DNA of 45,958 bases, taken from PALSA-660 sp036508075 (GTDB lineage: Bacteria; Actinomycetota; Coriobacteriia; Anaerosomatales; PALSA-660). The DNA is taken from the NCBI GenBank assembly GCA_036508075.1, contig DATCIA010000042.1:1-45958 (forward strand), in the 5' to 3' direction. The position numbers were made by a program, and so were the translations under genes. This document shows, piece after piece, positions 6,143 through 13,663 of this stretch (within the stretch, counting starts at the first letter, position 1; each line of letters opens with the position of its first letter). The notes below the pieces were generated by a model. It had not been told where the DNA came from and did not search any database. It saw only the letters and a program-made list of their open reading frames with translations.

Positions 6143-8719
6143 ATGGCGAGCGAGATCGGGCCGAAGGCGGAGTCGCTGCGCATGCTCGCGGCGGCGGGCC
6201 TGCCCGTGCCCGAGGCACGCTTCCTGGGTTGCGACGCCTACCGCGAGCACGCGGACCGTGCCGGAGTGGCCGCATTGCTCTACGGCTGGCCGCCGCTGGA
6301 CGCCGCGAAGGTGCACGCCGCGATCGTGGCCACGCCGGTAGCCCCCGAGGTGACCGGGATACTTGACGACTGGCGCGCGCACCTCGGCGGCGGGCACCTC
6401 GCGGTGCGCTCGTCCGCGAACGCCGAGGACCTGCCCGATGCCAGCTTCGCGGGTCAGCACGGCACGTTCTTCGTCAGCGGGATCGATGACCTTCCGGGAC
6501 GGGTCCGCGACTGCTGGGCGTCGCTCTACTCCGAGCGCGCGGTCAGCTACCGCGAGCGCAACTGCATCCCGCACGACGGCGTCGCGATGGCGGTCATCGT
6601 GCAGCGGCTCGTGCCGGCGGTGGCGGCCGGCGTCGCGTTCACGGTCGACCCGGTCGACGGCTCGGACGACGTCCTGGTCGAAGCGTGCCTCGGGATCGGC
6701 GAGACGCTTGTTTCGGGTCGCGTGACTCCCGACCGGTTCGTCTTCGGGCGCGACGGCCTGCGCCTGCTGCACTCCTCAACCGGCGACAAGGCGGTGCGTT
6801 TGGTCGCGGACGGTGACGGCGCGGTCGTCACGGAGGAGGTCGACCGCGAGGTAGCGCTCGCGCCGTCGGTCAGCGAGGACGTCGCTCGCGAGGTCGCCCG
6901 TCTCGCGCTGCAGGCCGAGGAGCTCGTGGGCGGGCCGGCCGACGTCGAGTGGGCCTACGACGGAGAACAGGTCTGGCTCCTGCAGTCGCGACCGGTCACA
7001 ACGATCGCGGTCCGCAAGCCCGCCGTGACGAAGGCCGAGCCGCCCACCATCTGGAGCAACGTCAACACCGGCGAGATCCTGCCGGACGTCGCCACGCCCA
7101 TGACGTGGTCGATCATCCACGGGCACGCGGACGACATCCTCGGAGGGATGCTCGGGGCGTTCGGGGTCCCGATCGACGCGAAGAAGTCGATCGGGCTGGT
7201 GGGCGGGCGCATCTACTTCAACCTGTCGCTACTGCGCGAGGCGTTCGCGACCCTGCCGGGCCTCGACATCGACATCGCGCTCGGAGGCATGCAGGACTAC
7301 GTCGAACTCCCGAAGCTCGAGAAGGTCCGCGTCTCACCCCTCAAGAAGGTGCTCTCGACCCTGCGGATGGTGTTTGCGCTGCCCGGCTACATCGGCGGCC
7401 ACACGCCGGCGCGGGCCGTGCGGTTCGCCGCGAACATGCGGCGCACGACCGAGGAGTCGATGCGCGCGATCTCGGCTGCCGGCGACAAGGAAGAGGCGCT
7501 TCGCCTGGTCCTCTCGCTCAACGAGGAGTTCTCCGAGTTCAACGACACGCTCGCGTACGCGGCCGTCGCCATGTTCGGGTTCCGGCTGCTGGGCGGCCTG
7601 ACGAAGTCGTGGCTCGGCGACGAGAGCGGCGCCTTGGCGAACGGACTCGTGGCGGGGCGCGGCGACGTCTCGTCGGCCGAGGCTGGACATGACATGTGGC
7701 GACTCGGCGCACTGGCCGGAGGCGCGACGGGTGTCCGCAGCGCGGTCCTGGTCGGCTCAGGGTGGGCGGACGTGCGTGGGCGCCTGGAGGCGAACGCCGA
7801 GCGCGGGGACGCGAAGGCCGCCGGGTTCCTCGAGGCATGGGACGCGTTCATGAACGAGCACGGGCATCACCGCCGCGGTGAACTCGAGTTCGCCAACCCG
7901 ACCTGGGCGGAGCGGCCCGACTACGTGTTGAGCGTGGTCCGCTCCTACCTCGCCGACGACCGGGGCAGCGATCCGCTCGGCGACGCCGCGGGACGGGCAG
8001 CAGCCGCCGACGTCGCGGCGGCGGATGCGCGAGCCCGGCTGGGCAACCCGCTGAAGCGCGCCGCCTTCGCGCGCGTGCTCGGGTGGGGGCGCTCGAGCGC
8101 CCGCATGCGCGAGAACATGAAGAGCGAGGCGGTCCGGTGGCTGGTCGCGATCCGGTACGCGCTGCTCGCCCTCGGCGGGTTCATGGTGCAGGAGGGCGCG
8201 ATCGATCGCCCCGACGACGTCTTCTACCTCGAGTACGGTGAGTTGCCCGATCTCGTGAGCGGAGCCGCACGCGACTGGCGCGCGGTGATCGCGGACCGTC
8301 GCGCCGAGCACGACCGTTTCGAGCGGCTGACGCCTCCGCCGATCGTCGTCGGCGCGTGGGACGAGACCGCGGGGTCGTGGACCGTGCCGAAGGACGCGCG
8401 GATCCTGAAGGGCATCAGCGTCAGTGCGGGCGTGGTGCGGGGACCGGCGCGCGTCTTCCTCACCGCGGAGACCGACGAGCAGGTGTTGCCGGGTGAGATC
8501 CTCGTGGCGCCGTTCACGGATCCGGGATGGACTCCCTACTTCGTCCCCGCGGCGGGTATCGTCATGGACATGGGCGGGCTGCTCAGCCACGGCAGCATCA
8601 TCGCGCGGGAGTACGGCATCCCGGCTGTGGTCAACGTGGGGCCCGCCACGCGGATCATCCGCACGGGCCAGATCATCGAGGTCGACGCGAACGCCGGCGA
8701 GGTTCGGATCATCGGCTGA
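6143..8719 (+). CDS. PEP-synthase/rifampin phosphotransferase-like dikinase
   Basis: An 858-residue three-part enzyme. Residues 1-300 form the PPDK_N ATP-grasp domain (VRSSANAEDLPDASFAGQ, AFTVDPVDG, QSRPVT). A long middle region includes EHGHHRRGELEFANPTW and DVFYLEYGEL. The C-terminal swivelling phosphohistidine domain carries GGLLSHGSI, with His816 as the phosphate carrier. This order and length match rifampin phosphotransferase (about 867 aa, His near 825), which transfers phosphate from ATP through the His to a bound substrate. A true PEP synthase has an extra C-terminal PEP-binding barrel, which is absent here. The acceptor is therefore decided by the divergent middle domain and cannot be read off. 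The ATG lies 2 bp after the psuG stop. Confidence 0.85.
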   Translation: MASEIGPKAESLRMLAAAGLPVPEARFLGCDAYREHADRAGVAALLYGWPPLDAAKVHAAIVATPVAPEVTGILDDWRAHLGGGHLAVRSSANAEDLPDASFAGQHGTFFVSGIDDLPGRVRDCWASLYSERAVSYRERNCIPHDGVAMAVIVQRLVPAVAAGVAFTVDPVDGSDDVLVEACLGIGETLVSGRVTPDRFVFGRDGLRLLHSSTGDKAVRLVADGDGAVVTEEVDREVALAPSVSEDVAREVARLALQAEELVGGPADVEWAYDGEQVWLLQSRPVTTIAVRKPAVTKAEPPTIWSNVNTGEILPDVATPMTWSIIHGHADDILGGMLGAFGVPIDAKKSIGLVGGRIYFNLSLLREAFATLPGLDIDIALGGMQDYVELPKLEKVRVSPLKKVLSTLRMVFALPGYIGGHTPARAVRFAANMRRTTEESMRAISAAGDKEEALRLVLSLNEEFSEFNDTLAYAAVAMFGFRLLGGLTKSWLGDESGALANGLVAGRGDVSSAEAGHDMWRLGALAGGATGVRSAVLVGSGWADVRGRLEANAERGDAKAAGFLEAWDAFMNEHGHHRRGELEFANPTWAERPDYVLSVVRSYLADDRGSDPLGDAAGRAAAADVAAADARARLGNPLKRAAFARVLGWGRSSARMRENMKSEAVRWLVAIRYALLALGGFMVQEGAIDRPDDVFYLEYGELPDLVSGAARDWRAVIADRRAEHDRFERLTPPPIVVGAWDETAGSWTVPKDARILKGISVSAGVVRGPARVFLTAETDEQVLPGEILVAPFTDPGWTPYFVPAAGIVMDMGGLLSHGSIIAREYGIPAVVNVGPATRIIRTGQIIEVDANAGEVRIIG

Positions 8720-8730
8720 CAGGAGCACAG

Positions 8731-9240
8731 ATGAGCAAGGTACTGGTGGTCTACGGGACGGGTACTGGCTGCACGACCGGGGTCGCCGAGCAGATCGGCA
8801 AGTCGCTCGCCGAGAAGGGCGTGACCGCCGAAGTCGTCTCCGCCAAGGATGCGCCGGATCCGTCCGGGTACGACGCCGTCATCGTCGGGAGCGGCGTGCG
8901 CGCCGGCAACTGGCACGGGCCGGTCAAGGAGTGGGTGGCGGCCAACGCCGCGGCGCTGAAGGAGGTCCCGGTCGCGTTCTTCACGGCGTGCCTGACCATG
9001 GCCACCGAGCCGGGCAAGTCCGACGAGGTACGCGCCTACACCGACGAGCTGATCCGCACCACGGGCGTGAAGCCCGTGGACGTCGGGCTGTTCGCGGGGT
9101 GGAACGAGCCGAAGCGCTTCTCGTTCGTCGAGCGCACGATCCTCAAGATGATGGGGGCGCCAGTGGGCGACTTCCGCGATTTCGCAACCATCGGCTCGTG
9201 GGCGCTCGCGACGGCCACCAAGCTCGGCCTCGAGGGCTGA
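8731..9240 (+). CDS. flavodoxin-fold protein (HemG/FldA-like)
   Basis: A 169-residue FMN-binding-like protein. The N-terminal VVYGTGTGCTTGVAEQIG resembles the phosphate-binding loop of flavodoxins; VIVGSGVRAGNWHGPVKEW and FFTACLTMA are typical of the menaquinone-dependent protoporphyrinogen oxidase (HemG-like) branch. The C-terminal GDFRDFATIGSWA is also seen in HemG-like proteins. The start ATG follows AGGAG. It is 11 bp after the dikinase gene and 1 bp before the next gene. A relic of the same C-terminal motif occurs at 18838-18924, so the genome seems to have had more than one copy. The partner redox enzyme is unknown. Confidence 0.88.
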   Translation: MSKVLVVYGTGTGCTTGVAEQIGKSLAEKGVTAEVVSAKDAPDPSGYDAVIVGSGVRAGNWHGPVKEWVAANAAALKEVPVAFFTACLTMATEPGKSDEVRAYTDELIRTTGVKPVDVGLFAGWNEPKRFSFVERTILKMMGAPVGDFRDFATIGSWALATATKLGLEG

Positions 9241-9241
9241 C

Positions 9242-9688
9242 GTGTCCCACCCGAACGACCGCGACGAAGTCGAGCTGTGCGGAGAGTGCGGCGGACTGTG
9301 CTGCGCGCTCTACCTCGCGCTCGACGAGGAGGGCGCGTACGTCGGCGAAGGGTGGCTGCCTGACTACATCGACGTGTGGACAGAGAGGCTCGTTGCCAGC
9401 GGCGCCCTCGTGATCGACGCGAAAGGGGCGATGACGGCGGGCGAGGCGGGGGTCGAACCGCTGCATGATCCGTGCCTGAGCCACCGGCCGGACGCCGTCG
9501 GCGATGCCTATCGCGCAACGCTTCCCGGATCGGTCGACGTGATGAAGTGCCAGTTCTGCGATCCCGACACCGGGTGTCTCCTCCCGCGCCGCTACCGCGC
9601 CACGATCTGCGGCGAGTGGGTGTGCGAGTTGTGGAAGGCACGCGAGGGTGTCCAGGGAGAGGAGCCACGTCTTGATGTACGTCGCTGA
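9242..9688 (+). CDS. Cys-cluster protein (YkgJ/UPF0153-like)
   Basis: A 148-residue soluble protein with ten cysteines. The N-terminal CGECGGLCC and the central CQFCDPDTGC, followed by CGEWVCELW, look like Zn- or Fe-S-binding clusters of the YkgJ-type (CxxCxxCC) group. The GTG start lies 1 bp after the flavodoxin stop, so it is very likely cotranslated with that gene. A metal-cluster protein beside a flavodoxin suggests an electron-transfer or maturation role; this is inference. Its end overlaps the start of the next gene by 14 bp. Confidence 0.7.
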   Translation: MSHPNDRDEVELCGECGGLCCALYLALDEEGAYVGEGWLPDYIDVWTERLVASGALVIDAKGAMTAGEAGVEPLHDPCLSHRPDAVGDAYRATLPGSVDVMKCQFCDPDTGCLLPRRYRATICGEWVCELWKAREGVQGEEPRLDVRR

Positions 9689-10490
9689 GCACGGGCCCGC
9701 GCAGGCCGCCACGATCGTGTTCCTGCACGGCGGGGGCGGAGCCGGCTGGATGTGGCGTCCGCAGGTGGACGGTTTGCCGGAGTATCACCTGCTGGTCCCG
9801 GACCTCCCCGAGCACGGTCGCAGCGCCGGTGGCGCGCCGTTCACCATCGATCACGCCGTCTCTGAGGTGGCCGATCTCATCCGCGAGCGGGCGCACGGCG
9901 GACGGGCCACGGTCGTCGGGTTGTCGGAAGGCGCGCAGATCACCATCGCGCTTCTCGCCGGGTCACCCGAACTCGTCGAGCGCGCGATCGTCAGCAGCGC
10001 CCTCGTCCGACCGATGCCGGGCGCGTGGATGATGACGCCGGGCGTGGTGAAGTGGACCTACCGCCTGTCGGCGGCGCCGTTCAAGAACAGTGAGTGGTGG
10101 ATGCGCACGAACATGAAGGGCGCTGCGGGTGTGCCCGAGGAGTTCGTCGACGACTTCCGGCGCACCTTCCGCGAGACGACGACCGAGTCGTTCACCCACG
10201 TCATCGTCGAGAACCAGCGCTTCCGACTCCCCGAAGGCCTCGACCGCGTGAACGTGCCCGTCCTGGCAGTCTGCGGCCACGGGGAGTACGAGATCATGCG
10301 GAGGTCGACCGCCGACGTCGCCGGCGCCATCCCGGGCGCCGAGGCGTACGAGGTGTTCCACGGCCGGAAGATGAGCCTTGCGGAGCAGCACAACTGGAAC
10401 ATGACCGATCCGGCGCTGTTCACCGACATGGTCCGTGCATGGATGACGGGTGCGTCACTGCCCGCAGGTCTCAAGCCGCTCACGTTCTAG
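9675..10490 (+). CDS. alpha/beta hydrolase
   Basis: A 271-residue alpha/beta-fold hydrolase. It shows the oxyanion-hole segment FLHGGGGAGWMW, the nucleophile elbow GLSEGA (G-x-S-x-G) and a late His in EQHNWN. The usual acid position lies in CGHGEYEI, where Glu probably serves. The ATG at 9675 follows GGAGAGGAG and overlaps the preceding gene by 14 bp, which indicates coupling. It is the last gene of the psuK run and is convergent with the YdeI-like gene. The substrate is unknown: ester, lactone and peptide bonds are all possible. Confidence 0.88.
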   Translation: MYVAEHGPAQAATIVFLHGGGGAGWMWRPQVDGLPEYHLLVPDLPEHGRSAGGAPFTIDHAVSEVADLIRERAHGGRATVVGLSEGAQITIALLAGSPELVERAIVSSALVRPMPGAWMMTPGVVKWTYRLSAAPFKNSEWWMRTNMKGAAGVPEEFVDDFRRTFRETTTESFTHVIVENQRFRLPEGLDRVNVPVLAVCGHGEYEIMRRSTADVAGAIPGAEAYEVFHGRKMSLAEQHNWNMTDPALFTDMVRAWMTGASLPAGLKPLTF

Positions 10491-10506
10491 CGGCCCTGAC
10501 GCGTCA

Positions 10507-10755
10507 TCACTCCGAGGCGTCCTGACCCGGAACCCAGGCCATGCCCATGTACACGTCGCCGTCCTCGAGCTCGCTGAGCATCTGGCCCAGCCGCTTGCGG
10601 TGGGTGTCCTCACGCTTGGCCTGGTCGATCCAGCCGAGGTAGTCGTTGTGCTGGTAGGCGGGGCGAGCGTCGTAGGCGGCCCGAAGGTCGCTCGCGTCGA
10701 GCGCCTGCTCGACCTCGAGCGTCATTGGGTGTACGGGGCGCTTCAGGGCCGTCAT
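10507..10755 (-). CDS. YdeI/OmpD-associated C-terminal-type small protein
   Basis: An 82-residue protein. The pattern YLGWIDQAKREDTHRKRL matches the conserved helical region of the 'bacteriocin-protection, YdeI/OmpD-associated' family, which normally sits after a larger N-terminal domain of about 100 residues. Here only the helical part is present. Its ATG overlaps the stop of the Fic-fold gene (ATGA, 4 bp), so it depends on that gene for translation. In other bacteria members are linked to resistance to peptides that target the envelope; that role is not shown here. Confidence 0.72.
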   Translation of the reverse strand: MTALKRPVHPMTLEVEQALDASDLRAAYDARPAYQHNDYLGWIDQAKREDTHRKRLGQMLSELEDGDVYMGMAWVPGQDASE

Positions 10756-12059
10756 CGCGGCAGCTTCTTGTGGGCGTCGCGCGCCAGCCGGAACTCGTAG
10801 AGCCGCCCGCGCCGCTGCTGTTCGAGGTAGCCGGCCTTGACGAGCCCGAGGAAGTCCTGCCGCGCCGTCTCGTACGCAAGCCCGCGGGAGCGCGCGTGGC
10901 GCCTGATCGTGAAGACCATGGTGGGAACGCCGAGCGCCTCGTCCAGAATCCGGGCCTGCCGGTGGTTGACGTCCAGGGGCGCGAACCGGGTGCACAGCAT
11001 CTCGTAACGCTGAACGGCGGTGAGCATCTCGCGCTTCCCCACGACGTACGCGTTGAGGAAGAGGCGCAGCCGCTTGATGATGAAGGTCGTCGCGTCGAAG
11101 CGTCCGTCGCCGGTCTCCAGGGGAGGCGGGACGGCCCAATCGGACGCCGCAGTCCGGGTAAGCGGGGTGAGGGGCAGCGAGCGGTAGCCCTGCTGGTACT
11201 CATAGATGTGGATCACGAGCCGCGCGAACAGGCCGTTGGCCACGGAGAACGGCTGGATCCGCCTGATCCAGTAGAAGTAGACGATCACCTTGACCAGCGG
11301 ATGTACGTACGGACTCTGCGACGCGGTACCGTACGCCGCAATCGCGCTCATCTCGCTCGCGATGCGCCCCGCGGGGACGCCGGCGCCGTCGGCGGACAGG
11401 CCGACTCCCGGCCGGTCGATCGAGTCCTCGCCCCGCAGCTCGCCGCCGCCTTGGGCGAGACCGTCGGTCAGCATCGCGTGGAGTTCCAGCAGGCGGTTGA
11501 CCGTCAAAGGCTGCGAGGCCAGCTCCGGAAGCCGCTGCATCAGCTCGAAGAAGCGCAGGACCCATCGCTCGTAGTCAGTGGCGGGCTCGGTGCCTTCGAG
11601 CAGCATGCGCCGGGCGGACGTGTGGGCCTGGGACAGCTCCACATCGTTGGTGGGCGAGAGCTCCCCGAAGGTCAGGCCGAGCGAGAGCACCTCCTCGACG
11701 AGTATCCGGTTCGTGAGGAACCGGACCTCGTCATCGGGCAGGCCGACCGCTGCGTTGAAGTCGAACTTCGAGCGGATGTCGATCTCGTGCAGCAGCCCGA
11801 CCAGCTCGGCCGAGAGCATGATCCAGCTCGAGTACTCGCCCCAGGCGCCCGCCAGGATGGTGAGCCCCTGCGCCCTGCGTACTGCCGCGACCAGGTGCGC
11901 GACCGCGTCGAGAGGGAGGCCGAGCGCAAGGCTCGTGCCGGTGAGCCCGTCCCGTTCGGAGTAGTCGATGTGCGCCGTCTGGAACAGGTAGTCGAGACGG
12001 CCCGCGTCGAGTGCCTCGATGAGGAGGACGGCGGTCTTCGGATCGATCGCATCAGCCAT
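10752..12059 (-). CDS. Fic-fold protein with degenerate catalytic motif and C-terminal winged helix
   Basis: A 435-residue protein. Around residues 253-280, HPLVKVIVYFYWIRRIQPF is followed by SVANGLFAR, which aligns clearly with the Fic core and its HPFx(D/E)GNGRxxR motif. The catalytic His is Gln269 (codon CAG, one base from CAC), the acidic Mg-ligand position is Val273 and the first Arg is Leu277. Asn275-Gly276 and Arg280 remain. AMPylation by the normal mechanism looks impossible. LELHAMLTDGL near 191-201 matches the helix before the Fic core. The C-terminal SRGLAYETARQDFLGLVKAGYL is a winged-helix like that of many Fic proteins, suggesting DNA binding. ATG 12059 was chosen over a TTG at 12104. 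It is the first gene of a two-gene operon. Confidence 0.8.
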   Translation of the reverse strand: MADAIDPKTAVLLIEALDAGRLDYLFQTAHIDYSERDGLTGTSLALGLPLDAVAHLVAAVRRAQGLTILAGAWGEYSSWIMLSAELVGLLHEIDIRSKFDFNAAVGLPDDEVRFLTNRILVEEVLSLGLTFGELSPTNDVELSQAHTSARRMLLEGTEPATDYERWVLRFFELMQRLPELASQPLTVNRLLELHAMLTDGLAQGGGELRGEDSIDRPGVGLSADGAGVPAGRIASEMSAIAAYGTASQSPYVHPLVKVIVYFYWIRRIQPFSVANGLFARLVIHIYEYQQGYRSLPLTPLTRTAASDWAVPPPLETGDGRFDATTFIIKRLRLFLNAYVVGKREMLTAVQRYEMLCTRFAPLDVNHRQARILDEALGVPTMVFTIRRHARSRGLAYETARQDFLGLVKAGYLEQQRRGRLYEFRLARDAHKKLPR

Positions 12060-12202
12060 GGTCTTCAGTCCCTGAGTGGTTCCGACGTGCGTGCGGTGGT
12101 TCAAGCGAACAGTAGCACTCGTTGTACGTACCCTCGACCGATGCGGAGCACCTGCAAGAATCGTCCCGCAGCCGGCGAATTACTACCAAAGACAGGTATG
12201 TC

Positions 12203-12361
12203 ATGTTTTCCGTATACGGGGCGAGGTATTCAATCGCACAGGCAATCCAACAATTGACTCAACAAATCACTCTGTTGTGCGGATTAGTAGAACGACAAGT
12301 CGTGGCAGTTGCGCACGGATTCATGGTCGCCAAGATCGAAAGACCTGTGAGGGTCACATGA
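12203..12361 (+). CDS. possible small protein in AT-richer DNA
   Basis: A 52-residue ORF starting MFSVYGARYSIAQAIQQLTQ and ending at TGA 12361. It forms a plausible amphipathic helix (AQAIQQLTQQITLLCGLVE) and has a modest ACAGG ribosome binding site. Codon choice is unlike that of the surrounding GC-rich genes. Its 3' end overlaps an 8-bp inverted repeat. It resembles no family known to me. It could be a real small gene in transferred DNA or just an open stretch in a low-GC leader. Confidence 0.25.
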   Translation: MFSVYGARYSIAQAIQQLTQQITLLCGLVERQVVAVAHGFMVAKIERPVRVT

Positions 12362-12373
12362 GAATACCCTCAC
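12347..12373. repeat. 8-bp inverted repeat upstream of AOR operon
   Basis: GTGAGGGT and ACCCTCAC are perfect inverse complements separated by 11 bp. This spacing fits either a dimeric repressor/activator site or a stem-loop. A second small dyad, GTACT-AGT-AGTAC (12390-12402), lies 16 bp further on and overlaps the end of a TTGACT hexamer. Confidence 0.4.
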
Positions 12374-12429
12374 TAAACCAGAATTGACTGTACTAGTAGT
12401 ACTGGAGAGCGTAGGGTACTGGGCACGGT

Positions 12430-12520
12430 CGCTCTTCGAGAGCGGCAAAGCGTTATCTAGCAACAACCGCCCTCGCTGGCATCCGGACGCGATCGACTCG
12501 CTCGCAGCGAGACGGCGGTT
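12430..12520 (+). ncRNA. candidate structured 5' leader of the AOR operon
   Basis: Three perfect stems fit together here. CGCTCT-TCG-AGAGCG forms one hairpin (12430-12444). AACCGCC (12465-12471) pairs with GGCGGTT (12514-12520) as a closing stem, and inside it CTCGCT-CGC-AGCGAG (12497-12511) forms a hairpin. The element is followed by TTACAAAAAGG. It lies about 260 bp before the cytochrome b start, in the direction of the AOR operon. I could not match it to a known riboswitch consensus by eye. Molybdenum/tungsten cofactor riboswitches are a class to test because of the downstream enzyme, but this is speculation. Confidence 0.3.
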
Positions 12521-12780
12521 TACAAAAAGGATCAAGTGACCAGCAGACCGGCATCTGCGGGGTTTCCATACAAGCGGCCGACCGGCTGCTTCCCGGACCT
12601 CGAGCTCGTACGACATCCGTCGTGCGCACCGCGCGCTGTCCCTCCTTCCTCGTTCGAACCCCTCTTCCCACGCGGAGGCTCTGTGTCCTCGACACGCCTT
12701 CGCCGTGTGCACACATCCGGTAGCAGCGGCCGGGACGCCGGCCGAGCAGCTTCGAAAAGACTCGCAGTGAGGAGCAGCAT

Positions 12781-13662
12781 GTGAAGAGACGAGGGTTGAT
12801 AGTCGGTGTTGCCGTGGGGGCTGTCGCCGTCGCGCTTGCGTTCGCCGTCAAGGCGGCGTCGGTCGATGGAGCGCAGCTCCTGTTCAACTCGGGCGCGTGG
12901 GCGATCCTGCTCGCGCCGTTCGTGGGTGTGTTCGCCGGTGCGCTGACCAAGCGCGTCGATCCGCACGTCGAGGGCCAGAAGGTCCTGCGCCACGACGGGG
13001 CGGCGATCCTTGAGCACTGGACGCATGGGCTCGGGACGGCTGCCTTGCTCGTCACGGGCATCCTTCTCGGATTCCTGTTCGTTCCGCGTCAGGCCTTCGG
13101 GCCCGCGACCGCCGCATTGATCACGAACCTGCACTTCGCCGCGGTCATCTTCTTCTTGTTCGGTACCTTCTACTGGGCGACGAACACGTTGCTCGCGACC
13201 AAGCGCTTCAAGGAGCATCTTCCGACCAAGAACGCGATCCCCTACACGGTCCGGCACTACGGGCTGCTGCTGGGATCCAAGAAGTACACGATGCCGCCGG
13301 AGGAGAAGTACTTCGAATCCGAGCGCATGGCCTTCATCCTGGCCGTTCTGGCCACGGGCCTGGTCGTCATCACGGGCTTCGTGAAGGTCGCGGCACACGC
13401 TTGGAACGTGCCGGGCGCGATCGTCGGCGCCGCCACGTTCACGCACGACGTCTCGACGATCCTGATGCTCGCCTTCTTCCTGGCGCACGTCTTCTTCGCG
13501 GCCGTTCTCCCGATGTCATGGCCGATGTTGCGGTCGATGTTCACCGGGACGGTAAGCCTGGAGCACGCCAAGGCCGAGCACGCGGGCTGGCTCGCCACTA
13601 TCCGCAAGGCCGATCAGGAGACCCCTGTTCCTGCGGTGGTCTCCACAGTGAAAGGCGCCTGA
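12781..13662 (+). CDS. membrane cytochrome b subunit (YdhU/FdhI-like) of AOR complex
   Basis: A 293-residue membrane protein with about five helices. It starts at a GTG after GAGGAG. Histidines in or next to helices (His79 and His82 in LEHWTHGLG, His118, His222 in FTHDVS, His236 in LAHVFF) are placed as in heme-b-binding subunits of formate dehydrogenase and thiosulfate reductase-type complexes. It would carry electrons between a quinone pool and an extracytoplasmic Fe-S subunit. The next gene encodes exactly such a subunit, starting 1 bp after this stop. The combination cytochrome b + Tat ferredoxin + AOR subunit recalls YdhU, YdhX/Y and YdhV of E. coli. A cleaved signal peptide is unlikely; the N-terminal hydrophobic stretch is probably the first helix. 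Confidence 0.82.
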   Translation: MKRRGLIVGVAVGAVAVALAFAVKAASVDGAQLLFNSGAWAILLAPFVGVFAGALTKRVDPHVEGQKVLRHDGAAILEHWTHGLGTAALLVTGILLGFLFVPRQAFGPATAALITNLHFAAVIFFLFGTFYWATNTLLATKRFKEHLPTKNAIPYTVRHYGLLLGSKKYTMPPEEKYFESERMAFILAVLATGLVVITGFVKVAAHAWNVPGAIVGAATFTHDVSTILMLAFFLAHVFFAAVLPMSWPMLRSMFTGTVSLEHAKAEHAGWLATIRKADQETPVPAVVSTVKGA

Positions 13663-13663
13663 C

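Larger units (their letters stand above)
12105..12780. other. long intergenic region, AT-richer in its first 300 bp
   Basis: This gap of about 680 bp separates the Fic gene from the divergent AOR operon. Positions about 12115-12420 are clearly less GC-rich than the rest of the window, hinting at acquired or regulatory DNA. It contains a possible 52-codon ORF, several perfect dyads (listed separately) and, near 12727-12744, a 7-bp perfect hairpin CGGCCGG-GACG-CCGGCCG a short distance before the ribosome binding site of the cytochrome b gene. A TTGACT hexamer at 12384-12389 may be a -35 element; no well-spaced -10 is evident. Confidence 0.5.

Noticed and set aside
10725..12257. A 510-codon open frame on the plus strand opposite the Fic-fold gene
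   Set aside because: No domain, biased composition and full overlap with a minus-strand gene that has clear Fic motifs and a ribosome binding site.
12430..12460. Cyclic-di-GMP (GEMM-I) riboswitch
   Set aside because: A hairpin followed by GCAAAGCG recalls the GEMM core, but the upstream GGCAAACC-like strand and the second conserved stem are missing.
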